Source: Theobroma cacao
Lineage: Eukaryota; Streptophyta; Magnoliopsida; Malvales; Malvaceae
DNA: 64,000 bases
Assembly: GCF_000208745.1 (NCBI RefSeq)
Contig: NC_030851.1
Span: 3,885,289 to 3,949,288, forward strand
Direction: 5' to 3'
This document shows, one piece after another, positions 49,336 to 61,247 of this stretch (position 1 is the stretch's first letter; every line of letters starts with the position of its first letter). Made by a program: the position numbers and the translations under genes. The notes under the pieces were generated by a model, which made no database searches, had not been told where the DNA came from, and worked only from the letters and a program-made list of their open reading frames with translations.

Positions 49336-51090
49336 ACCGGATAATGTGAGAGAGTAGGTTGTTGAGACAGAAGAAAGAATGTCAATTGCTGGGGACTTTA
49401 TGTCAAAGCTATGGTAATGGGGGATAAGAGCTCACACGTCATGGGGTGTAGAAATTTAGGATTCTACAAATATGGATTGCTTTGCATTTCAGGCCAAAAA
49501 GATAGAATCAAGTTGACAGCACAGACATCCACATCCTTATCTAAACTTCCTCTTGTTCATTCAAAAGGTTTTAAGGCATCTCTCTCACCCTTTTCATTTC
49601 CTACTTTCTAATAACGCCCACCAATTTCATTATATTAATTTAAAATGGTGGTGGAGAATTAAGATTACCCATGCCCATTTTCTCCTTTAATGGTGATGGT
49701 GGAGAATGAATATTACTGCAATTTGTTTGCCTCAAAATGCCTAGTGTTGGGACCTGTTTCAATGGCTGACAATTGATTCAAAACTGAAAGTTCAAAGGTA
49801 AGAATTCATATTGGGTCCTTTATGTATTTAGATTCCTAATTTATTTTGAGGCTTTTATGTCCTTTTAAAAGGCCTGAATCTGATCAGATATGGTGAAAAA
49901 GAAACGAAACATGCCCATTACCTAAAAATAGAATCCACCGCCCTTAGGCCATAGCTCTTTTCTTTTCATTTTTTGTTCCCATCCTATTTTAATCACAAAG
50001 CAAAGAATTTGAAGGAGATTTCTGCATTATTGTTTTCCAGCCGTACAGTGGAATGCTCAGAAACGTTTGGTGTCATGAGCCATGATCATCTCAGTCCTGC
50101 ATTTTAAAATGAATTAACCGAATCAATCCAAATTAAAATTTTAATTAATTGAATTAAGTTGATTAATAATCCAATTAATCAAATTTTTTATATTATTATC
50201 ATATAAAAAGAATATTGTTATAATATGTTTATATTATTATATATATATGTTATAACTTATAAACAGTTTGTACACAAAATGGTTAATTTGATAATTAATC
50301 AAAGAAAAATTTTCAAACCAATCAAATTAATTTCTATAATTATATTTATTTTTGAATTAATAAATCGAACTAAGCTAACTGTTTTAACCAATTTTTTTTT
50401 TTAACTCGATTAATTCGGTTTTAATAAAGAAACACTCATCCTTTTTAAATGAACGTTAATGTTCACAGGCAAGAGACTCTAATGCTAGCTTTGGTTGTCT
50501 GGTTTCAGTTTTCACCGCAGTTAAGATTCAATGTCAACATGGTTATTAGCCTGAACAGAAGACTATACCCTTCAACAAGTAAGAAGAAAAGGGTTGTTTT
50601 GGAGGTTTAAAGCTGGATTTGTTTACCCAGAAAACTTAGGCAGTGCAATTGACAATGTAAAATTGGCATTATCTGTCTGGTGTCATACCAACTAATTATT
50701 GACACAATTTTGCAGCTGGAACCAATTCTCATTGAAACTGTTGGTAAATTGAATACGAACTTACACCACTATGCTAAAGCATTATACAAAATTGCTAACT
50801 GCTAATGTTTCATATGATAGTAATTTAATTGACACATAAGATTAATGGTACTGCATGCATGTTTGAATCTGACACCAGTACAATAATCATGATACTGTAT
50901 TTTTTTTTGGTAGAAGTCTCTTTGTCTACGAAATTGAGTACTCCCCACACAAGAATGAATGAAAGAGAGGTGAGCCAGAGAGAGCTTAGATGAAATAATC
51001 GTTACATATAGCATTTGCACTTTTTTTTTTTATGGCAGAAAAGAAACGCCTGCCCCAAGGCTTCTTGAAATGGTAGTTATGTCCCAGTTT
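49336..51090. other. Spacer between OXS3-like and BUPS-like genes
   Basis: Upstream of the OXS3-like gene and downstream of the receptor kinase. Positions 50108-50440 have weakly mirrored ends (ATTAACCGAATCAA on the left, TTAATTCGGTTTTAAT on the right) around an AT-rich core, which could be a decayed MITE. The target duplication is not clear. Nothing else is recognised. Confidence 0.45.
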
Positions 51091-53715
51091 TTACCTACCA
51101 TTTAGCCCTTGAAATTGTGCAAACATTGCAGTTCCTGAGTGGTCATCCATGGCCTGAACTTTAGCTGGACCCTTGTTGTCCTCTGGATGAGAGACTGGGC
51201 GGTTGTTTTCAGATGGAGAACTGCTGGATGGAACCACAATGGAAGGGGAGGCAGCGGCAGTGGTTGATGACTTGGTCTCATCCTCTGATTTTCCTTCTGT
51301 GAATGCTTCTTGCAGCTGCAAGGCATACTCCAAGTTCCACAAAACATCTCCCATTGTAGGCCTGTCCACACCATATTCTGCCAAGCACTTCTCCGCAGCC
51401 TCAGCAAACTTCTTCATTGATTCAGGACTGATGGCACCGACAAGATGGGGATCAATGATCTTTTCAAGTAAGCCCTTCCTCTTCCACTGCATTGCCCATT
51501 CAGCTAAGTTAACCTGCTCTCTTGGCAATTGTGGGTTAATGGCAGGCCTTGCACACAAGGTTTCAAGCAGAACCACCCCAAATGAGTACACATCTGATTT
51601 TTCTGTCAATTGCTGCCTCCTGAAGTACTCAGGGTCCAAGTACCCAAAGCTGCCTTTCACTGCAGTACTAACATGATTCTGTCCCATGGGAGTGTCTTTT
51701 GACAGCCCAAAATCAGCAACCTTGGCAACAAAGGCATCATCAAGCAAAATATTGGTGGTCTTTACATCACGATGAATAATCCCTTGTGCAGTACCGGTGT
51801 GAAGGTAGTGAAGTCCACGAGCAGCTCCAATACAAATCTCCAGCCTCTGCTTCCATGATATTGGTGGCAACTCTTTTCCATATAGGTGATCCCTGAAAGG
51901 TCCATTGGACATGTACTCATAGACCAGGATCATTTCATTGTTCTCATCACAGTAACCAATCAGTGACACCAAGTGCCTATGCCTTAGCTTTGACAACATC
52001 TGGATTTCTGTCTGGAACTCTGTGATACCTTGTTCAGATTGTGGGTTCCCTCTCTTGACAGCAACTTTGCTCCCATCGTCAATCACACCCAGATAGACAT
52101 TGCCAAATCCACCAACACCAATTATAGCACTTGAATCGAAGTTCTTGGTTGCTTCTTGCAACTCTGACAGAGAGAAATAACGGCCTAAGCCCAGGGTTGA
52201 TGAGTAAAAGTTGCTTTTGTGAGAACCAACAGAGGTCTTGCTCAAGAAGCTAGTGTCTCCAGCATGGAGTGGGAGGAGCCATGAAGAAAAGCTATTCCTC
52301 TTTTGCCAATCTTGGGGTCTCCTCTTCCATTTAATAACCATTGCACCAAGACCCACAAAGGCACCAAACATCATGGCAAACCCGACTGCAGCCACTGTGC
52401 CCTTATTGCCAATGCCCGTCCTTCCGTCAACACCAAATTCCCCATCCAAACTATCAACTGAGTTGCTTATTTTCAAGACCTCCAAGCCATTAAGAATTGC
52501 ATTAGTCAAACCCGTATCCTGATTCAATGGACCAATCTGAACTGTTAGTCCATTGGTGAAGAGGGAAGCATTCACCACAATATCTTTGTAGTATGGAACA
52601 GCCAACCCACCAGTTAGGCTGGACAAGTCCAATCCAGAAATGGCCATTTTACCATTAATGTATACATTGAAATAGAGGTCATTGAGTGCCTTGCTAACAA
52701 TGTCACAAAAATGCATCCGAATCATGTAATCAAATGCTGTATCCACTTCTAACTGCCATGTGACATTGAAGTTTGGTCTCACTGTTTTTGCATCAGCCAT
52801 CTGAATAAGAGATGAATAAACTGTTGCTGGTGCAATGAGTGGTGTCAAAGTCCCAGGGTATTTGATAGTAGTTGTGGCAGCAGAGGCGTTCTTAGCAAAT
52901 TTTTTGTCTTGGAGATAATCGGTGTCAGGTGTCCAAGTCCGACCTAGCGTGTCATTCTGCGAGGTGATCAGAGGTCCTCCCATGTTAAGCCTGTACACGA
53001 CTTGGTAACTGTACTTGGACAAACCAGCGAAGTTGTTAACGGGGAAAAGGGAAGTGCCTTCATCGGCAATCAAGCTATCCGGGGCTGAAACAACCTCAAT
53101 GGCATTTATGAAAGCCACTGAATTCTTCATAGGAGTAAACTTGAGGGTTAATGTAGGATCATTCATGTTAAGAAGGTACTCCTTGAGGATGCGTGTAGTG
53201 TTATTGTCAACCTTGAAGTTGTGAAGGAGAACATACTTATCTGCGGAGACAGAGAATGTTGATTGTTGAAGATCAAACTGGCTAGCTTTTATTGGAAAGA
53301 AATGGAGACGCACCCAATGAAAACCAGGTCGTGATAACTGGAATGTATAGGTGGCTTCTTGAACAAAAACCCTCACGGTTAGATATAAAGGTGAAGGAAC
53401 ATCAGCAGAGGGAACAGATACTTGAACACCTTCCTTGGTTTTCAAGAACTGAGAGGCTTGTTGGTCAGTTTTGAAGACTCTTCCATCAGGGAGTGTGGCT
53501 GGAGAGTTGGTACCACAATCAATGAGGATGTTATCTTGGGGAGTGAAGGGACCGGAGCTGGACAAGGCAAAAATGGTGGGGCAAGAGATGAAGGTGTAGA
53601 GGAGCACCAGGAGGATAGCCATCGATGGCGACGATGACAATGATGGCGACGATGACAAAAGGGAAGATAGAAAAAGATTGGTTTGATATGTTTTTGGTTT
53701 CTTTTCTATCTCCAT
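51091..53715 (-). CDS. BUPS1: CrRLK1L malectin-like receptor kinase, BUPS1/BUPS2 type (intronless)
   Basis: Plasma-membrane receptor-like kinase of the Catharanthus RLK1-like family. BUPS1/2 act with ANXUR receptors and RALF peptides to keep pollen tubes intact. This is a single exon of 874 residues. A hydrophobic segment near residues 32-52 (MAILLVLLYTFISC) is the signal peptide. The malectin-like ectodomain runs to about 430 (NILIDCG, FSVSADKYVLLHNF, MGGPLITSQNDTLGRTW). A membrane helix spans about 437-460 (VGFAMMFGAFVGLGAMVIKW), and the kinase lies near 525-810. Kinase motifs present are GVGGFGNVYLG, VAVKRG, IIHRDVKTTNILLD and DFGLSKD, so it looks catalytically competent. The tail ends SGTAMFAQFQGLNGR. 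The start MEIEKKPK is chosen because Arabidopsis BUPS proteins, as I recall, begin with a similar MEI-KKP. The alternative M32 would remove a 31-residue pre-signal extension. Confidence 0.93.
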   Translation of the reverse strand: MEIEKKPKTYQTNLFLSSLLSSSPSLSSSPSMAILLVLLYTFISCPTIFALSSSGPFTPQDNILIDCGTNSPATLPDGRVFKTDQQASQFLKTKEGVQVSVPSADVPSPLYLTVRVFVQEATYTFQLSRPGFHWVRLHFFPIKASQFDLQQSTFSVSADKYVLLHNFKVDNNTTRILKEYLLNMNDPTLTLKFTPMKNSVAFINAIEVVSAPDSLIADEGTSLFPVNNFAGLSKYSYQVVYRLNMGGPLITSQNDTLGRTWTPDTDYLQDKKFAKNASAATTTIKYPGTLTPLIAPATVYSSLIQMADAKTVRPNFNVTWQLEVDTAFDYMIRMHFCDIVSKALNDLYFNVYINGKMAISGLDLSSLTGGLAVPYYKDIVVNASLFTNGLTVQIGPLNQDTGLTNAILNGLEVLKISNSVDSLDGEFGVDGRTGIGNKGTVAAVGFAMMFGAFVGLGAMVIKWKRRPQDWQKRNSFSSWLLPLHAGDTSFLSKTSVGSHKSNFYSSTLGLGRYFSLSELQEATKNFDSSAIIGVGGFGNVYLGVIDDGSKVAVKRGNPQSEQGITEFQTEIQMLSKLRHRHLVSLIGYCDENNEMILVYEYMSNGPFRDHLYGKELPPISWKQRLEICIGAARGLHYLHTGTAQGIIHRDVKTTNILLDDAFVAKVADFGLSKDTPMGQNHVSTAVKGSFGYLDPEYFRRQQLTEKSDVYSFGVVLLETLCARPAINPQLPREQVNLAEWAMQWKRKGLLEKIIDPHLVGAISPESMKKFAEAAEKCLAEYGVDRPTMGDVLWNLEYALQLQEAFTEGKSEDETKSSTTAAASPSIVVPSSSSPSENNRPVSHPEDNKGPAKVQAMDDHSGTAMFAQFQGLNGR

Positions 53716-55112
53716 CCCTCCTGGATGAGAGGGATGTTCAGAAAAATGAACCAACAAAGGATCTTTGAAAAATAAGGGTAATGCTGTTATATCTGGAAAC
53801 CGGAGTTCGTTACTTTGTTTCCTCGAATATCAGTGGAGGAAAAGGAATTGACAGCAGAGATGGACTTCGCCTTGCCAAATTATGAGGCAATGTTTGTGGA
53901 GAAAGATTTTTTCTGTTGTTGAGCATTTGTTGCTCCTGGCTCCATTTTTAGCCACTGCCAACAAAACAAAGGTTTACAAGCTTTAGACATGGTCAATGTC
54001 AACAACAATTCCTCTCTTTCTCTCCCTCTTTCCCTTCAAGGCTTGAGGCAGAGAGAGCTTCTGAAGCCAAGCTCTGCTCTGATGAACTCTGGCTTCTTAG
54101 AAATGCTTGTAATAAATAGACCCATTTTTAGCCACCCTTGGCTTTGCAGGACTGTCAACCTGCTCACATGATGTATTCCCTCAAACAGTAATAATACAGT
54201 GAATTATCTTCTATTTTGGGGGAGTGGGGTGCCATTGCCATATCATCTTAGCTCCAAGCACGTCCAAAAAAAAATTTAAACTCGACAGGTAATGAAGATA
54301 TCAATATTGAATAATTTAAACTATCCATTTTTACAAGTCTTTCATCACTTGTGCCATGCTAACATATATTATAGTGAAGCACATACATTCTACAGCTAGC
54401 CAAAGATATCAGATAGTCATCCGAACACAAATTTGGCCGATTCAATTAAGAATATATTCATATATGTTATCAGATTCAGATACACACAGACAACAATCTG
54501 AGTTGAAACTGTTGACTAATCAATGGATAGGAGGATAGTGTATTTATTATATATATATTTTTAATAATTTTCTCCAAATAATTTTTTTATTTAATGATTA
54601 GTATAAATAAAAAATAATTAAATAACCTCATAAACTCTACTCAAACAACTCTTTTTCTTTTCTCTTTTCTTTATTTTCTTCTTTATAATTCACAATTTTT
54701 CTCATTTCTATTTATATTATTTAACTATTTATATAGTTAACTATTTTGCAAAATCTTATATATGATATTTAACTATTTATATTTTATACATTATAATTTT
54801 ATATTTAATATTTTAAATTTAAATAAAAATAAAATAAAAATATTGAATATTAACTACAAATTTTAATCTTCATTCGTTTTCTATCCCCGACAAAAGTTGA
54901 CTAACTAAACTCTAATTAAGAATATTGATTTCATCAACATAATGGGCTCAAAGAATCTGACAAATTAAAAAGAGAAGCAAGCTAGTTGCCATATTAACAC
55001 CTCAAAAATCCATTTAACAATTCTAAGTTTGCTTGCATGATAACCTCGAGATTAACAGAGAAAGCAATGGAAAGTAATTAAACATACACAGATGAAAAGC
55101 TTATTAGTCTCG
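53716..55112. other. Spacer between BUPS-like and NHL genes
   Basis: Promoter and leader of the receptor kinase (from 53716) and the 3' side of the NHL gene (to 55112). The middle is AT-rich. CT-rich tracts at about 54008-54035 could lie in the leader. No gene is recognised. Confidence 0.5.
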
Positions 55113-55799
55113 TCACTGGAGATTAGTATTACAGCGACCGGATCCATCCAAGGTTAGGTTCATCGATGGCCGGACTTTAACATCCCCGCAATTGGCTTCC
55201 AACAGTTGCCAATGATTTTTCATAAATTTTGTTTCAAACCAAACCACAGCGTCCAGCTTCAATGAAACCACCATCTCATCTGCCTCATTCATTTTCTCAT
55301 TTTCCATGTTCATTACCAACCCAAGGATATCCACGTTCATGCGTCCTTCTTCCTTCTCATCCTGATAAAAGTAATCCACGTTTCCGGAAGAGAGATGTTT
55401 GTCCTTGTAGAAAACCGAAACCTGAATCTTCTTGTAATGAATGGAAGCGAACTTGTTAGGGTTGTCTAAAGAGAAAGTTAGACGCCAGTTAGAGGAGATG
55501 GTGGTGTTGGGAGAGGCATTAATATTGGAAGGAGTGATAGATTCTATCCGTATATATGGAGCCTTATTCTGATACGTTAAGTAGAAGCCAGAGAAAGCAA
55601 GCATGAAGAAAATCATGGTGATTACAAAGAGAGTGAGAATGAGCCATTTGACACATGGATGTGGCTTTTCATCAGCATTGTTGCATGGCAACGGCCGCTC
55701 TGCGGCAGTAGTGATGGTGGGTTCTTCGTAACGTGGTGGTGTCTCGAAGTAATCTGCCGGAAAACCCATTACAACTCCGTTTTGATTCCGCACAGGCAT
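55113..55799 (-). CDS. NDR1/HIN1-like (NHL) LEA-2 membrane protein (intronless)
   Basis: A predicted membrane-anchored protein of the NHL/LEA14 family, some members of which act in pathogen responses. It is 228 residues. A cytosolic N-terminus (MPVRNQNGVVMGFPADYFET) is followed by one membrane segment near residues 51-76 (VKWLILTLFVITMIFFMLAF). An extracellular LEA-2 domain follows (WRLTFSLDNPNKFASIHYKK, VSVFYKDKHLSSG). The frame is open further upstream, with in-frame ATGs at 55967 and 55904. I chose 55799 because family members begin a short distance before the membrane helix. The exact orthologue is not clear; the NPDR1-type NPN motif (DNPNK) is present. Confidence 0.85.
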   Translation of the reverse strand: MPVRNQNGVVMGFPADYFETPPRYEEPTITTAAERPLPCNNADEKPHPCVKWLILTLFVITMIFFMLAFSGFYLTYQNKAPYIRIESITPSNINASPNTTISSNWRLTFSLDNPNKFASIHYKKIQVSVFYKDKHLSSGNVDYFYQDEKEEGRMNVDILGLVMNMENEKMNEADEMVVSLKLDAVVWFETKFMKNHWQLLEANCGDVKVRPSMNLTLDGSGRCNTNLQ

Positions 55800-56500
55800 G
55801 GCTAGATATGATAGTAACTGGAGATTTGAGGAAGAAGAGGGAGATGAAAATGGAGGAGATTGGTGAAAATTGGGTTTTTCTTTTTCAGTTATTGTTACTA
55901 ACATTGTAGTAATTAATGAGACTGAGAGCTGCACTAATTGGGCAGTCAAGGATTTTTCTCGCACCATATCATTTTTCTCAGAAAAAGGTGGGATTCTGAC
56001 ACTGCTTTCCTTAACAAAATACAAGTAAACTTTCTTGGATTCATTCAAGCATATGGAAAGTTTTCTTGTGGAGAATATGGGCGGTTGCAGAGCGACTGTT
56101 CAATTTAAGTTTGAATGGGAACTCGATGGCGTCCCATTGATGAGATAAATGATAGAAAGGCAACAGTACTGAATTATTTTCCTTTGAGCGGTAATGATGA
56201 TAAAGCCAAAACTGTCACAGCTGGCCTCAATCCCATTCTTATTTTGGATTTATAGTAACCTTACACATCTAGAGAAACAAAGGTTATAGTATCCAATAAA
56301 TAAAGATAGTTCTGATATACAACATAAGAAAATGGAGTCCCACTTATTTATTTTTAGTCACTAGCTTCTTTCATTTCATCTCATTAGCTGGTTCCTTGGG
56401 CCATTTGATCTCAAAATGATGCCCGAACTCAAATAGAGGAGCTCGAGAAATTTACCATCTTTAAGGAAGTAAAGAGTTAAAACGCATCATAAAAAATCCT
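55800..56500. other. Spacer between NHL and HISN7 genes
   Basis: Both neighbours are on the minus strand. This stretch is the NHL promoter and leader and the 3' UTR of the phosphatase gene. An open frame continues from the NHL start to about 56048 but has no homology. Confidence 0.5.
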
Positions 56501-59313
56501 TCACCGCCACTGCAGAACATCTAAAGCTTGACGGTGAATCTGTTTGTCTCCAGCTGCCACTACATTAAAGCCTAGAAGATGAGCAAAAAGAGCTAAATCA
56601 ACAATATTGTGCCAGCAAAATTCAGAACATATTAGCTTTAACTTTAACTACTTGATTCAAAAAAGAAAAAATGAATTTCCAACAGCATGGGCATACTTGT
56701 TGCACGTGAACCTGAAGAAGCTTTCCAGTCAAGCTGCTGTCCTTTCCAGTCAGTTATAACACCACCAGCACCCTCTATAACAGGTACAAGTGCAAGGAAA
56801 TCGTATGGCTGACAAAGAGGTTACAATCTTAATTAGAAAAACATATTATGCTAATATAAGGTGAATTAGTGATGTGGTCTTCTTGACAACAAAACACGCC
56901 ATCCATAATTAGATTGCAAATGACAGTCCCTTATCTTTTAACTTTCATGGCATTTACTCTGTACACCAACAAAACAGAAAGGCATACCCGAAGACCAGAC
57001 TCAATGACAAGATCTACATAACCAGAGGCCAAGAGGGCATAAGCATAGCAGTCACAGCCATATAATGGCAACTTCACCTGTTGAAAATGGGAAAAGACAA
57101 AAAGGAAACACACTGAGAACTACTGAACTAGGATAAACGAACATATCTGAGCCCATAAAGAGAAAAAAAAAGGAAAGAAAGATCAATAATGATGAATATT
57201 ACTAAATTTTTTGAAAATACAGAAGTCGATCTAACAACCAAGTCTGAGCATCCATAAAACAACTTTTGTATATGCCAACATGCAACATCACAGCATGATG
57301 TAAAAATGAAAGGAAAGTATTGGTATTTGCAGTTGTGTGGTAAGAAAATTGGAAACCAAACCAAAAGAACCTGATTCTTCAAAGTCTTCAATTTTGTATA
57401 TTAGATTTCATTCTTAATACCTAGGCTTTTCCTCTTGATTATCTTGTACATTATGAAATTTTCTGATGGCATATGAGTAGAAATTGCATAGGTTTTAAAG
57501 GCAGGACATCATAATCATCAAATGAATATATCACAGGACAGGAGTCCTTTTGTGATTTATCTTGTATCAAATAATGGATAAATTTACACAACACCTTATC
57601 AAAATCCATTTTAAATAGAATTATACAACCTTATCTTTAACACGGGCAAATGCCTCTTCAGCATCTCCGCTGAACAGATGTGGACTTGTGGTGTACCTAA
57701 ACAAATAAATAAAAGGTTAAAAAGTTAAGAGAAAGCAAGGTCAACAGATATCAGCTCACTGCTATAAACAGGACTTGTGTGCATGTAGTTGTTACTCTGG
57801 CATTAAAGGCCAAACTACTTTAAATTGAGATCATATGGTCTACTGCTTGTATCACAACCCCCAACCTTTTCAATTTTCAGATGAAATCTTCAACCATTTA
57901 CCTTCCAGTCATTAGATTTGAGAGCTGTTTAGTACTAACCTCAGCCTCCCTGTATCCCCCTCCCACCACCTCACACACACCATGTCAAAAGTGAAACTCA
58001 GAGACTCAGTTTTGCCAGAAAACTCTATCATATAAACCTTGGAATGCAACTTTGTTAAGAAAGAACTAGTCAAAGACAAGGATAACATACAAATATGCTC
58101 GTGACAGTTCTGTACAAGTTCGTGTAGCCACTTCTTGTCCATTCAATGTACTTTTCCTTCCACTTATTCCAATCCATCTTTCTCTAAGAACAGGCTGATC
58201 AATTATACCAAGAATCTGGAAAAAAATAGATGAAGAGGGCAACATATTTATGCCTACTGGTAAGACCAAAATCGACTCACTCTCAGCTTTGTGCAGGCTC
58301 ATAGGACAATATTGCAAAACTGGTTTTGTCATGATGACAGGGACTTTTCATTGCTAATGAGGATAACAAAAAGTACTGAGCATGCTAAGATTGCTCTCTC
58401 ATGGGAACTAAAGGAAAGCAACCACTTTACCTTTTAACAACTACTAGCACAAGCGGAAGAGTAGTACAGGGGTATAAGTATAACTTACTGGTCTACTTTT
58501 GTGTAGCAAAGCAATAAGAGTACCAAAGACTGGTTTTCCTGAAAAATGACAAGTATGATGTCACTTTCGGAAAATAGAAACATAAAACTAACATAATGCT
58601 TTGAATAAAAATAGAAACAAAAAGATACCAGTAATGAAACTTTTTGTGCCATCTATTGGATCTAAAACCCAAACATAATCTGCAGAATTCTCTTTACATC
58701 TCCAGCCGTTTTCCTCTCCGTAACTACAATTACAATTCTGATAATTTCAGCAACAGAAAATAAAAGAACAAAACTTTTATCACTCCAAATGGAAATCCAA
58801 CACTGAAACGATAGTACAAGGACTCAAAACTCACATTGCATGGGACGGAAAATTCTCCAATATAATCGAAACCATAGATTCCTCAGCTGCTTGGTCTGCA
58901 ATTGTCACTGGACCTGCAGTAGACGAATACAACGTAAGGAGTATTTGCCTTTTTATAAAATTTGAGTAAGCAAAATTCTTAGAAGACTTACTCAAATCTT
59001 CTTTATCAAGAATCTCGAATTTCTTCCGAAAGTACTTGCGAATCACTTCGCCGGCGGCATCAGCAAGGTAGTTGCCGACCTCGGCAAAACGGTCGAGTTG
59101 GGCGTCGTTTAGTGATAAAGACTCGGTGTGGTTAGAGAGTTTAGAGTTGGAAATCATGGCTTTTGTTTGGAGACAAATTCGGGGGGTTTTGAAGGAAGGA
59201 AACGAGAGGAAGTAGCTTTTTCTGGTAAGGAGAGAAGAGGAGGAGGAGGAGTGAGAGAAAGGGTGGGCTTTGGGGGAAGTAGAAAGGAAATGGGATTGCG
59301 ATTGGAGTAACAT
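56501..59313 (-). CDS. HISN7: Histidinol-phosphate phosphatase HISN7 / IMPL2 (9 exons, plastid)
   Basis: Catalyses histidinol phosphate to histidinol, the penultimate stage of histidine synthesis, in plastids. It belongs to the Mg-dependent inositol monophosphatase superfamily. Exons 59313-58992, 58913-58835, 58723-58629, 58538-58489, 58215-58091, 57696-57630, 57077-56988, 56808-56697 and 56571-56501 total 1011 nt (336 residues; the Arabidopsis protein is about 346). The first ~55 residues are Ser/Lys/Pro-rich and acid-poor (MLLQSQSHFLSTSPKAHPF), typical of a plastid transit peptide. Metal-site motifs are PVTIADQAAEESM, SHAIYGEENGW and the hallmark VLDPIDGTKSFITGKP. The C-terminal part carries LPLYGCDCYAYALLASGYVD and PYDFLALVPVIEGAGG. 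The protein ends QALDVLQWR. Confidence 0.93.
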
Positions 59314-61157
59314 TTGAAAGGGAGAGGGGTTTATAAATAGGCGGGAATCTGCGAGTGGGGAAAGGTAAGCGCTGAATTTGACGACGGACGAGGTTGAAGA
59401 GCGAATTGAAGTCCCAAATCAACAACCAACGAGTAGAAAAGGAAGAGAGAGGACTGAGGAATGGAGGCCGACGTGTTTTGCACCGTTGGATTTCCTTCTC
59501 CACTTCTCCCCTCCCCCTCCCTGTTACTTACTCGCGGTATTTCTGTTTCTTTTAAAAATAAAAATACTAAATGTAACATTCCGTACATTGCAGATCTATG
59601 ATATTATTGAAATTTAAAGATAAATCATATAAAAATTAATATAGAATTAAAATAATATTATTTTATTAATGATGATCGAATAAAATATTAAAATATTACT
59701 GAACGCTTTTTGTAGAAGTAGGTTGGGTCAAAACGGAAGACTGAAGAATTTACAAGTCCAATAATTTTAGGATAGGAAGGATTCTTGTGGAAGTAAATGA
59801 AGTTATAGGAAAAGTTGGAGAGCCTACATGCAATTAAACCATGTTTAAGTTAAATGAATATCAAATATGTAGATTTGAACTTTAAATGATAAATGGATAA
59901 TGAGTGGCCGGCCATGCAGTTCTAATGACTTACACATGGAGTCACGTTGGGCCAATATAAGAATATTTGAAAACTTCAATTGAATATAATGTGGATTAGA
60001 AGATGAAAAGGGGAACCATGGCAGCCATTAGCAAAGTAATAGAGTCAGAATTTTATATTTAAGGGGATGAAAATAAGAAATTTAGTGTTTGTAGGGATCC
60101 AATTATAAATTTTTAAAAAATAAAAAAAATTATAAATTTTTTTCAAAAATAAAAAAAAATTATAAAATTTTTAAAAAAATTAACCCCCACTCCCTCCGCC
60201 TGCTGAGGATGAGCTTGGAAGAATTCCCCCATGGTGGAAAGCTTCAACCCTTCGGCCATTCTTGCTACTTAATGATTCGAGAGCCTTAGCCAAAATCCTC
60301 TCCATTTTTTCTACTCTTATAAAGCTTGAAAACTCTATTTCTATCTCAGCACAACTCCCCCATTTTCTAATATTTTCAAGCCACCCGAAAGATCCCATGA
60401 GTGCTTTACAAGGACTGTTTTGGTAACCATGGTTTGTAGGAGTGAAACACTAGGAGGGCTCCCTTAACCCCTTAAATCTAAGCTCAAGACAAATCTAATC
60501 AATTTTTGTTTAGGGGTTAAAAGATGAAGAAAAATCAAAGTTAAAATTTTTAAAATTAATATATTAAATTTAATTATTAACAATCAAAAATTTTATAATA
60601 AATAATAATTTTATATAATATGTAAATAAAAAAAATTGATAATATTTTTTTAAGAAAGTTGTGCTCAACAATGTTTTTTAGATTCAAATTATATTAAAAA
60701 AACTAACAATGTCTTTCTTAATATAAACAATTAAAAAATTAATGTAATTAATTTTCAATATTCTTATTTTATTTCTATTTAAATTTAAAATACTAAATAT
60801 AAAACTATAATGTATAAAATATAAATAGTTAAATATAATATATCTAACTAATAATGTCCTCTTATATAATTATGATTGTTTAAATATTAAATACTTACCA
60901 TAATTTCTTTTCAACTACATATAAAATGTAAAGCACATAAAAAAATATACTCAAGATAATTTTTTTCTTATTAATCAATATTAATAAAAAAATAATGTAT
61001 TAGTAAAATTTTAAATAACAATCAGTAATTGAAAATATATAAAAATAATATATTACTTTATCATAATTTCATAATAAAAAAACAAAAAAGGAAAAAAAAG
61101 AGAGAGAAAAAGGTGTAAAGAATCTTAAAAAGTTAGGAAAAACTTAAAAGCTAAGAT
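59314..61157. other. HISN7 promoter side and transposon relics
   Basis: Promoter and leader of the phosphatase occupy about 59314-59540. From about 59900 the sequence resembles decayed transposon flanks. An open minus-strand frame at 60180-60398 (ending SSSSAGGGSGG) has no family resemblance. AT-rich sequence continues to the gap. Confidence 0.45.
60040..60130 (+). repeat. Dispersed repeat, direct copy (mate at 62380-62510)
   Basis: TAGAGTCAGAATTTTATATT, then GGGGATGAAAATAAGAAATT and GTTTGTAGGGATCCAATTAT. The same series of words appears on the opposite strand at 62510-62380 with about 70 percent visual agreement (GTTAGGATTTAATGTTTGG, GACGAAAACAAAAAGTT, ATTTGTAGGGATGAAAGTAT). The pair forms an inverted arrangement around the gap region. 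Confidence 0.55.
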
Positions 61158-61199
61158 NNNNNNNNNNNNNNNNNNNNNNNNNNNNNNNNNNNNNNNNNN
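61158..61199. other. Assembly gap (42 N)
   Basis: A run of N directly before a long (AT)n tract. The gap most likely marks unresolved microsatellite sequence. Its true size is unknown. Confidence 0.99.

Positions 61200-61242
<43 letters not shown>
61200..61242. repeat. (AT)n microsatellite next to the gap
   Basis: About 21 uninterrupted AT units starting at the edge of the N run, so the array is truncated in the assembly. It is followed by AATATAAAAATTTTTAAAAA and a short GC-richer segment (GGTGGTAGCCCCTG). Confidence 0.97.

Positions 61243-61247
<5 letters not shown>

Noticed and set aside
1..59313. Idea that SHL, BLH, DRD1 and SAE2 form a functional chromatin/SUMO gene cluster
   Set aside because: Strands are mixed, spacers are long and unrelated genes intervene; conserved ancestral gene order explains the grouping.
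59325..59342. TATA-like CTATTTATAAA just upstream of the HISN7 start
   Set aside because: It lies only about 20 bp before the ATG, which would place the transcript start inside the coding sequence and remove the transit peptide.
60180..60398. A 72-codon minus-strand frame ending SSSSAGGGSGG
   Set aside because: It sits among transposon relics, lacks splice context and resembles no family I know.
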